From positions 1,882,508 to 1,946,507 of the forward strand of contig VWZL01002834.1 of assembly GCA_013396915.1 (NCBI GenBank): DNA of 64,000 nt, in the 5' to 3' direction. Of the stretch, positions 50,521-61,101 are shown in pieces. The stretch is from Stercorarius parasiticus (lineage: Eukaryota > Chordata > Aves > Charadriiformes > Stercorariidae). Numbering within the stretch: position 1 is the first letter of the stretch; each line of letters starts with the position of its first letter. The position numbers and the translations under genes were made by a program. The notes beneath the pieces are model-generated. The model was not told the DNA's origin and did not search any database. It worked only from the letters and a program-made list of their open reading frames with translations.

Positions 50521-52099
50521 CATTAAAAATAATCTCCTGACCTATACCTGTTGAGAGGCTGTACAGTGAGGGAAGGATGTCAGCGTGGTACTTGTCCTCC
50601 ATCCGAATGGTGTCTGTCCAGAAGGAGGAAAGCTGTGCCAGAAGACTTCCATCCACAAGCAACTGCTCGATGTTTTTCTTGTGATGGCGGGGAGGAGCAG
50701 CTGGGCTTTACACCTGTCAAATCCACTTGGCAGCTAATTTCGAAAGCCACCCACTGTTAAAATCTCCACTGCTGCTTCTGTGCATTAATAACTTGTCAGC
50801 TGTGCAGTGCTGAAGCACAGCTCTCTTCATGCTGACTTAAGTAAGATGACTTATGGAAGGCATAATTAGAGTTTTATGAGTTTCTTGTTCATCTTTCCCA
50901 GAATTCTGGCAGCTTTGTCTGGGTTTCATTGTGAATGCCATGATGTGCTGTATGAAGCTGCAATATCCATCTGAAACGTATGACAGCATGGAGAACCCAC
51001 CCAAAATGCAAAGTACCTTTTCCGTAATAGTATTTCAGTAGTTTGCACGTTACAGTTTGGATGCATATGGCCCTGTGTGAATAGAGTCTGTTCTACAGAG
51101 GAGACATGGGGAACTTCAGGTGAAATTAATGTCTGCATGAAGTCAAAATGTTGCAGTCAGGCCCAAACACTGCATTTTGCTAGGTTAGGGTAAAAGTTCT
51201 GCATTTTGCAGATACTGAGAATCTGAGGGAAGCTGTTTTGGTACTAAGAAAGCACATACATGAGATCCATCTGAATTTTGGTTACTGGCATATAAACAAG
51301 GCAACTGTTTGTTCTAAGGTCTCCTTTTCTGTGGAGTGACTCCACAGAGCATTTTCGTCATGTCATGATTGCATCGCTTTATTCTTAACTTCTCAGCCTA
51401 CCACAGCTACAGAACAGGCACCCATGAAACAGTATTCCCTTGATTTCTGGGAATTTCTTGTAGCACTTCTTTTCACAGCAGTAGCAGAGGTCTTGTCACT
51501 GGGTATGATCTTTTCACAATTTTGAATAACCAAAATAAGTGATGGTGGGCGATCTTGTGTTGCTAGATTCAAAAAGAGAATTGACAATATGGATCAGGGA
51601 TAAGACACAGAGGCAAACTTTTTAGTCCTTTGAGCCCTTGTGGTGTGGAAATTAATGTTAATATTTGGGATTACAAGGAAATTGAGTTGAAAAAAGGATA
51701 GTTTCTTTACTTGTGGGGTGAATGTGATACTCGTGTCTCTGGTTAGGCTCCTGGGAGGAAAAAGTTGTCTCCTTTATATGATTTTGACAGAGCCTGGAAA
51801 AAAAATAAACAATCTCACTTCTGCAGCTCAAGAGTTGGAGCTCAGTAGTGCTATGGTAGTAATTTTTAAAGTGCTTCTGCTTTACAAACAGGTACAAAAC
51901 AAAACCAAACCCTTACTTCCTTTCAGATCTATCTGTTGTGGATGTGGTTTCACAATTAATGTAACCAGTCTCTCACTGATGCTGAAAGGGACAGTGCTAC
52001 TACCTTCCCTTTTTGGTACTTTGGCATAAACCCTCCTAAATTTCAGCTAGATTTGCAAGCTCTGTTCCCTAGTGTGTGTATACACACTCACGTCCCCCC

Positions 52100-52163
52100 A
52101 TCACAGGGGGCTTGGAACTAGATGGTCTTTAAGGTCCCTTCTAATCTGAACCATTCTATGATC
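52100..52163 (+). mobile_element. CR1 LINE 3'-end fragment
   Basis: A very short sense-oriented CR1 tail: GGGGGCTTGGAACTAGATGG, then CTTTAAGGTCCCTTCTAATC and the terminal ATTCTATGATC at 52153-52163. This is the standard CR1 3' UTR order. It keeps only the last ~65 bp and lies about 1.7 kb upstream of the longer CR1 copy; sequence between them is not CR1, so they are separate insertions. Confidence 0.88.
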
Positions 52164-53841
52164 ATTACACAAAAGTATTCTAGATTATTGGTTATACTAA
52201 GCTTTTGTGAAGTACACAGGGATATATGTGAGAATGCTGTCATTTATTACTATTATGCAGTGTCTGTACTTGAATAGTATTGATCACATCTCTTTTATTA
52301 TATATTTTGATTTCATTCTCTGCTTTTAGGGCTCTGCATTTGAAAAAAGACTTTTGAAATGAGATTTTTGTAGTTAGCTACCATTGACAGAAACTTCTTT
52401 TGCTGGCAGATGTTGCAGGCCTTCAGTTACACCAAAACAAGATTAAGTCACGTACTTAGAGCAGAAGGTTGTCTTTTTTATTTCTTATTTGTCATAGGTG
52501 CTAAAGCATTATAAATAGGTTCTGCATGATCCGTTTATCATGAACAATCTATGTTTTCATAATGACAATTTTTTTAGACCACAAAAGGTTGAATTTCCAC
52601 AGCGACCTCATATATTGCTTAAGTTCTAGCAATGATTTGATGTTGTCCATCTAGTAAGTCTACATTTTTAATTTATCTTAACTTCTAGGGAAGAAAAATG
52701 AACATAGGAAAGATGATCAGGAGCCAGCCTGTCAGCTTCATGTGTTTAAGCTGCATAAGGAGGCTAGCTGGGATAGAACCTTTATTTTATATCTTTAGTG
52801 TCCTAAAATTCCTGGTAACTTGATTTTTTTCACAAAGTGGCTATCATTCTAACTTTCTAAAAACCAGACTCTTAAGTAGTAAAACAGTATGTCCTCTATT
52901 CCTGGCTTCACTGTCATAGCAGCAGTCTCCTGAATTTCTCGCCGGTTCCTTTCAGGTGCGTGTTTGTATGGGAACACGTGTTACTTCCTCAACTTCATGT
53001 TGTAGCATTTATGTCAACACGGGTTTCATTAGCGTTTCTGAAGCCCTTCTCAGATCTGGTGGCTCTGCATGTGCCCCAGCTGGGCAGGAGGAATGGAAAC
53101 ATTGGTTGTCTGCAGGTCATGCCACTCGTGATGAGGATTATGATGTGATTAAGCAGTAACCACCAGCTAATTGAAATTGTGAGAGAGTATTGATGGGGAG
53201 AGAAGGGGAGAGAAGGAAGCTGCTGAAGGCACAGGTTTATTTCTTCTACTGAGCATTTTTCTTCTCTGCTTCTTCAATAAAAGAAAAAAAAATAACAGTT
53301 TTTATTTTACATGCCACACCCAATTGCCTACAGTGGGTTCAAAATCCATTCTCTCTGTGAGCGTGCAGAGGCCAGGACTGGGAGCATATTGTTTTACCAC
53401 TTCTTTTGTTGTGCCCTCGGATTAACATCCTTCCCGCTCTGGCCAAATCAGGAAGTTGAGTCAAGGGCTAGAAATGGCAAATACACTTCCAGTGACTTCT
53501 TAAAAGAAAAAGCAAAAACTTAAACTGAAGACATTTGTGTTTCTCTTTGCAATATGTATCCTGTAAGGATGATGTTGGTCTTAAACAAATGATGAACAAC
53601 ATTGTAACTGATTAATTTTTTTAAATTCATCAGGTATTGAGAAACAACCGCTTTGTTGCATCTGTAGTTTTACAACACTTCTGCTTTTCTGCCTTCTCCT
53701 GTGTGGAATATTCACATAAATGGGGGAAGGACATACAGTGAAACTTGGATTTATGTTTGGGGTCCCCTCCCCCATCTTATCTGCTCTTCCTTGCAGTGAA
53801 GCTTGAGGTTACTTCATTGATAGTTGCTGGTAATGCTTTAA

Positions 53842-54487
53842 GACAACAGGATGACCATGAGCCAGCAATGTGCCCTCATGGCCAAGAAGGCCAATGGCAT
53901 CCTGGGGTGCATCAAGAAGAGTGTGGCAAGCAGGTTGAGGGAGGTCATCCTCCCCCTCTATTCTGCCTTGGTAAGGCCGCACCTGGAGTGCTGTGTCCAG
54001 TTCTGGGCTCCCCAGTTCAAGAAGGACAGGGAACTGCTGGAAAGAGTGCAGCAAAGGGCTACAAAGATGATTAGGGAACTGGAGCACCTCTCTTATGAAG
54101 AAAGGCTGAGGGATTTGGGTCTCTTCAGTCTGGAAAAAAGACGACTGAGGGGGGACCTTATCAATGCTTATAAATACTTAAAGGGTGGGTGTCAGGAAGA
54201 TGGGACCAGGCTCTTTACAGTGGAGCCCAGCAACAGGACAAGAGGCAATGGGCACAAACTTGAGCACAGGAAGTTCCACCTAAACATGAGGAGGAACTTC
54301 TTTACTTTGAGGGTGGCAGAGAACCGTAACAGGCTGCCAAGAGAGGTGGTGAAGTCTCCATCTCTGGAGACATTCAAAACCTGCCTGGACACATTTCTGT
54401 GCAACCTGCTCTAAGTGACCCTGCTCTGGCAGGGGGGTTGGACTAGATGATCTCCAGAGGTCCCTTCCAACCCTATGATTCTATGAT
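53842..54487 (+). mobile_element. CR1 LINE, 5'-truncated copy with open C-terminal ORF2 frame
   Basis: This is a sense-oriented CR1 (chicken repeat 1) non-LTR retrotransposon. From 53842 the frame is open to a stop at 54412-54414 and reads as the C-terminal part of the ORF2 reverse transcriptase polyprotein, with the CR1 hallmarks [57 protein letters not shown] and NRLPREVV. The 3' UTR has the GGACTAGATGATCTCC and GGTCCCTTCCAACC motifs and ends in the tandem CTATGATT-type repeat diagnostic of CR1. The endonuclease domain and the catalytic RT motifs (including YADD) are missing because the copy is 5' truncated, so it cannot move by itself. The frame lacks frameshifts or internal stops, suggesting a fairly recent insertion. 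The ATG at 53851 is an internal codon, not a true start. No target-site duplication is obvious, as is usual for CR1. Confidence 0.97.
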
Positions 54488-57400
54488 CTTATTTCGTGTG
54501 CATTGCATGTTTAAAGCATTATTACATAGAATATCTTTAATACCAGAAAGTGAATCAGTATCAAGAACTGTAAATTTAGAACTATATGAAGTCTTTAGGA
54601 ACCAAAACAATTTCAGAAAAATATTCATTAAACTGACTTTGTGACCAAATACTCTACTATTGATTAGGGAATGGGTCTTTGTTTGCAAATAATATCCTTT
54701 AGCAGTAATTAATATTTTACTAGAGCAACATGGCTGACCTCATCTAACCCTGAGTAAGTCTGACTCATTATTTACAGATAGGTGAATTATTAACACAACG
54801 ATATAGTGTTTATTTTTTGTCTACTGACTGTCATAGGGTCTACACCAGTCATGGGTAGAAAAAAGTATTTTATTAAGCTTTTTGGTCTTTTATTAGCTTT
54901 TGTGTTCCCTTTTGATTGCTTTATGGAAAAGACTTGGTCCATTAATTAAGCAATTGTTAGAAATTTACATGAAACCTCTCAATATTCCATTTTTGAACTG
55001 AACTTTTTAAGAAAAAAAATTAACTATTCTTACGTATAATGCATTATTCTGAAAAACTCTTAACTGAGTATTTCAATTTGAAAATTGTCATCAATTTTGA
55101 ATCTAAGACACTGGGTGAGTACCTCATTTCTTTTAATAAATGATGCAGAATTGTATTTTTGTTAATGGCTTTAGTTTCAGATGGCTTTGAAAAATTCTTA
55201 ATGTATTTCATTGAAGGGCTTTGCTGGGATTTTAAATGTATATACTGAATTGCTACAAACTGTATTAGTACCATCACAATGGGAATAAAATAATGATTTG
55301 TAGGACTGACTGAATGGATGCCTTTGGAATCACTAAAACATGTAGCTGAATCCTGAAATGAGCCAAACAATGCTTCTCATCACTGGTTGGTGAATTTAGC
55401 TATTTTGAAAGTATAATAATAAAGCTCTATATTAATACAACCAAAATCCATTTATACGCTTTATAGAATTTTTTTTACGTTAGTTTTGCATTTAAGAGTA
55501 TAACTGGCATTCTAGAGAACAACGTTCCTATGTATTTTGGTGCTATTTGTCTGGAATAGACTTCATTTGTTCTAACCAGTGTTCTAGTGAGGCTCTGTTG
55601 CCAAGCTCAAGTGGGTTGGTTTTGGTTCCAGTATTTCTATTTGTCCAGGTATGGTTTTGCTTGCTGTTTGCTTACTGTGCTTTTACTATTCTAAATTACA
55701 ATGCTTTTAGTACTTTAAGCATTCTAAATGATTCCTAAAACCTTTTTGTAGCTTTTAAATTTAAAGCCAACTTTTTCATATTATGATTATCTAAAGTACT
55801 ACAGAAATGCCAGGGTGTATCTTTGTAGCTCACATAAAGGATACTTTGAAGATGCACCAAAACACATTCCCGTTCAGGAATCTTTTTAGTGGTGGACTGT
55901 ACGTGATGGTAGTGTATGTGAAGAGGTCTTGACATCTCTGTAAACAGCTGCTACAAGTTTGCTAGGATCAGATCCGTAGTCAAGTTTGATGCAAGACGCT
56001 AACCATTTTAATTGTGAAGACAGCAGCACCTCCAGCTTTCAGGATGTCTCCTGTAGGTTACTTAGGACAGACCTAATTGGTGCTGGTTTACTCTATGGGT
56101 AAGAAGCACTTACAAGGTAGTTTGAGAGCTGGTAAAGAATTCTCTCTTGTAAGACTCAAGGTGCAATTAATTCATATGGGGAGAATGAGAAATATTTGAG
56201 GCAATTTACTGATGATTGTGGAGGAATTAAAGCCAGAGAAGTCTTCTGGAACTTTGTCATTTTGGAAATAACATAAAGCTATAATAGAATCCCTGTGTGC
56301 ATTTTTTTATTAAGAATTTAAGGCTTTATGGATGTTTTCCTACTTCCTAGTAAGATACTAGCTTCTGTCACATGGAAAAAAGCAGTTAAGGGTTTGAGAT
56401 TGCAACAGAACTTGTTTGTAGCAGACTGACTTCTGTCAGGCGTCACCTTGACAGACAGAATTGCATGAACCACCACTAAGTGCCATCAAGTTTGCTGGTG
56501 AAGGTCGCTGCAGGCAGCAGCAGTATCTGATTAGTCAAGACTGGCGCAGTCCTAGCAGAATGTGTTTGACTTGATTTGCAGGTGAAGGGATTGCAGATGA
56601 TTTTTATAAGCCTGATCAGTATGTGTAGCATATAGAGAACCTGCTGTGACTCTTCGCTTCTTTTCTTCCCCCTCCAAAATGCGGTCAGGTAGAAATGCAG
56701 CTCTGCTGTCTGTCTCCATGTGCAGCAATTCATGTTTCCTATAGATGTGCATAATCTCAGATGAGCTTTTCTTAGGGAAGACTTTGTGTTTTTCCAGATG
56801 CTCTCTTATTAGCAGTTTTGATCTTCTGTCCTTTATGTATATGATCTATATTTTGGCACTTAATCTGCATATATAAGCACTGTGGTATTCATAGTACTAA
56901 AAGGTCATGCTTCAGAGGGGCTTGATGGCATTCGTAATTGATCATATGATTTTTCTATGACAAGCTGTTTTCCTGTGTTACTATCAAAATACCCAGTGAA
57001 CTGTGATTAATCATTTTTGGCACATGGCTCTGAAATTACTGCCACTGCCATAGAATGTTGATTTCAACATCTTTGGCTGCTGCAATTGCACAATCTTTTA
57101 ACAATAGACGTACTTGGAGTTCCTTCAATACAAATGACATTATTGGCACCCGTAAGATTGTATACTAGATTATTTATTAGAATAACCACTGTGCTTTTTA
57201 TTGGGCCTTTTAAACCCTGCTCTGAATATCTAACACAGGCTGCCTTTCAGATTGGCAAATGACCAATGTCGTCTCCTTAAAAGTTACAACTGCGTGTACA
57301 AAGTTCAAATGAAGGCAGGAAGGGTGAGTGTTCCACATGTCCAGGCAGGGCAGGTTAATGCTATTGGATGGTGTTAGACTGGTCTTATATCTCCTTGCCT

Positions 57401-60400
57401 CTTGGTAATACAGTGCATGACATCTTAGCTACTGTAAGTCATCCTGTGCCTGCCCACCCCAGGTCTTTCTGTTTCTGTTATTTTAAGCAAATTTTGGATA
57501 ATAGAAGAGACAGACTGGCTTTTTCTCTGGTTTTACAGGATTCCAAGCACTTCCTTTTATATATTAATGGTATTTTAACGTATGTTTAGTGTGTGCATTT
57601 ACACTGTGGCACTGATTTTTTGTTTTTTATTTTTTTCAAATCTAAGTAATGATAGAAAGAATGTACAGGTCTGTTACTTAGCTATGGATGTTTTTGGCAC
57701 AGTGAGACTATGAAAGGTAGTTGATAGCTAGTTACTTTCTCTTGGGGAATTGTTTTTCTTTAACATATATGGATGTTTTACACTGGTTTTAACCAGGATC
57801 TTAGTGTATACATTATGAATTTGATGCACGAGCTGCAGTTTGCTTTCCCAATACAGTTTCAGTATAGTTCCTTTAACTAATGTAATACAGATTTTTGCTA
57901 GTTGCCTTTAGAGTTTGTCTTTGAAATGAACTAAAAGATCTGTTTGTTTTCATAAATGAGAGATGAAGATGGGAGATAACTGGAAAGTCATTGCAAGATT
58001 TATAGAACACAGTAAATTCTGAATTCTGTTATGTTGGCCAGCAATAACATTTTGACTATAAAAAGTAAATGGAGAAAACCCAGTAATTGTTTATATCAGA
58101 TTTCTTATGGAAAATAAGCTATTAGGCCGAAGCAGATATTTGCTTCTCTCTTGAAATTCTGTTTTCAACCATGATACGAAACTGTGAGGAACCAAAGAAT
58201 ATTGGTAACCACATATGCAGGTAAAAACAGTAATGTTAATTTATCAGAAGCTGAGGTTTATTTTCCATTTCCAAGGTAGACATGAAAATGTGGGTATGAA
58301 TCTACCGACAAATTAACTGTAACAAGTAAGGCTAGTTTTCTTTTTTTTCCAATGTTGTCTTCAAGCAGCCTTCCCATCAGAGTAGTGGAAATAAAAAGTT
58401 TAAAAAATCCAAATGTAAAATGATGCTCAATCCTGTATGTTTTCAACTTTTGTAATTCTTGACCAGTGTTTTTTATCATGCTCTTCAAGTAACTTGTTCT
58501 GCAGAGATTTTTTTTTTCTACAGTATTTTGGGTGTTCTATGTCAGAGGCGGTAGCTTGGATCCACCTTCACTGAATCTCCTCCACCTTCCCCCTTCCTTG
58601 GTGGCTTTGATCAGTTCACCAGGCCATATATTTATCTCTTTTGCCATGCAGACAAAACCTGTGTTCTCTTTTTTCTTTGTTTTACTGCTCATTGAACTGT
58701 CACGCAGGTTAGTCACCCTCTGAGGGACGAACTTGCAAGTGAGAGCAGTTGTAGGGTGGGGAAAATAATGTAGTTGCTGACTCCAAGTGATGAAATTCCT
58801 TAGCAAAAACTTCATCTGTATACTGTATGTGGAGAAAGGCCAGGGTTTCCACCACATGGCCATGGACTCAGTAGTGCTCTGCTTTGAGATTAACAGGGCA
58901 GTTTACAGATCTGAGTCATCTCTCCAAACTCATGCAAGCAATGATTTGCAGCCTGTTAATAGTTTTAGGCTCAGCTTGCAACCATGAAGGCTGGAAATAC
59001 AATTTTATTATTGAGAAGTCATTCTCTTGAGTAATTTTGTGGCAAGAGGTGAGTTCTTATGATCCCTAAGTGTAGAAATAGTAAAGACTTTCCTCCCCTC
59101 GTTTTGACTGATATGCAATTTTGATAAGATCTTAGCAGTCATCCAAAAATTTGGCTATATGTTATTCTACAATTCCTCTTTTACCTACTGGGATTGCGGC
59201 TCAGCTGAGAAAGGAGGATTCAGTGACTTCTTCCTTGGCCTCCAGGATGCGCTGCTTGTTTTGAGATTGGAGGTTGTATCTCACTGTTTGAAAGGAGATG
59301 CTATCAATAATGGGATAGGTGTGAAAGCAGTAGAGTTGTCTACTTGGAACTGCTCATATTTGGTTCCAAGCTATGACTGATGCCTGCTTTAATTCTCTGC
59401 TGCTGTTTGACAATGGTACAAGCTGTGCCAATGCCTCTAGAGCTGTCTGAGGGGCTTGTGTTGGGATGGAGGCTGCTGGCAGGGGAAAAAAGGGAATTGG
59501 GAATTCATCAGCAAAGAACAAAAAAAATTTGGATGTGAGGGGAAATGCAAAAATCACAGTGTAGTTGTGCTGTTCACCATTTTGTCTGGTTGCCTTTGTC
59601 CTCTTTTAGTATCAGCTTTTGTTTGTCTAGATTGAATTTGTTAGTACATAAAACTCAGTCTCTAGCAGTTGCTGCTTTATTCTTTTCCTGCCTGTAGCCA
59701 GAATGAGGTATACACTGAAACACAGCCTTTTCAGGCAAGTTACTGCCAGAATATAAGGTCGTCATCTTCCAAATTCAGAGAACTGTTGCAGGAGCTCACT
59801 GGTGTCAAAAGGGGGAGTCTTTGTTCTCCCTGTTCTTTTATCTGCAAGAAGAGACTGAAGGTGGTTCAAAATGATTCTGCTCTTTTACCAGAGCACATAG
59901 ATCCTACCTGCTGAGATAAATAGAATCATAGAATATCTGGTGGTAGCTGTTGTCTCTGTTTTACCTTTGAAAGGAGGATTACTGTTGCCGCAGAAGATTG
60001 CAGATCAGAATAGGATGGAGTCCAGTGGGTTTTTCTTTTTGCTCCTTTGTGGCGATGTCTTCATGGTGTCACATTTGCTATTCTTGGAGGAAAGGATGGG
60101 AGAGAATCCCTTGTCTTGATTGCAGGTGGGGTGTTGAATAGAGGAGGAGCTACTGAAAGGGGTATGTACGTGTGTTTGAAAGGAGTGTGTATGCGTGTTT
60201 GCATAGAGTCCGAGATTATCAGTGACGTACGGCTTTCATCAGAGCTGTCGGAAGAAAAACTGAAGGCAGGAAACCCCCCATGCTACTTCTGCATAACAAA
60301 GACGAAGGAACTGGAGTGATGGTCATAGACAGAGCAATGTTACCATTTCACAAATCCTTCAGAATGTAATCTAGGTTTGAGGAATCTCTGATCCCTCTTC

Positions 60401-61080
60401 TGCGATGCCTACAAATTCCCCACTTCAGACACATAGGATGCTGAAGGGCTACACTGCTCAGCTCCATTCTTCTTTTCATCCCCAATTCTATTCTTTTTCT
60501 TATTTTGATGGATATTGTGCAAGGATCCATTTCACAAGACTGATGACTGTAGGGAGGTCATCTAGGCCAGATTGGAGATGTTCTCCATGTAATACAGAAA
60601 GCTTTTCATTTCTAGTATTTCCTAACACTGCAGGAACTGAGCAGTGAGCCGTACAACCTCTTCTGATGTGGTTTTAGAAGAGGCTAACCAGATTTCTGAG
60701 GAAATTGACAGATATTAAATAAATATGTCTTGTAATGAGTTTCCTCCTCTGGCCATAAGAGATAAAAGGTCCTCTGGACCATGCTTTTGAACCCTGTGCA
60801 CATAGTGCGGTTTGCCAGGGCAGAGTGTAGAATGTGCTCTTTGAGGCCAGATACAGGGTTTAGAGTACAGAGACCTCGCCCTCTGCCACCTCTTGATTGC
60901 TAGAGCTTTTTCGTAAAAACAAAGCTGCTTAAAACCTCTTCTTAAAGGTTGCTTGCTAGCTTCAAATCTCCCTCCTTGAAGCGTTCCCCTTGTGGGAACT
61001 CTGGTTCTACAGCCTGGTGAGCAATTCAGCATCAGTAACCTTAATTTTGTAAAGAAACTTGAAACCATAATAGTCTAGAC

Positions 61081-61101
61081 AAAAAAAAAAAAAAAGAAAA
61101 A
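61081..61101 (+). repeat. Poly-A run
   Basis: Fifteen A residues, one G, then five A. It could be the tail of a retroposed sequence inserted in + orientation, but the sequence upstream shows no recognisable gene copy or SINE. Confidence 0.85.

Noticed and set aside
52956..53159. Open frame after a TTTCAG acceptor-like site, considered as the next JMJD1C exon
   Set aside because: The translations do not match the JMJD1C sequence expected after WPAL or any other KDM3 region, and no donor in frame fits.
59920..59934. ATAGAATCATAGAAT, the reverse complement of the CR1 terminus
   Set aside because: Only 15 bases match; the CR1 body expected next to it is absent, so an insertion cannot be supported.
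60540..60585. GGGAGGTCATCTAGGCCAG segment resembling an antisense CR1 tail
   Set aside because: Similarity is limited to a few bases and the CR1 terminal repeat is missing.
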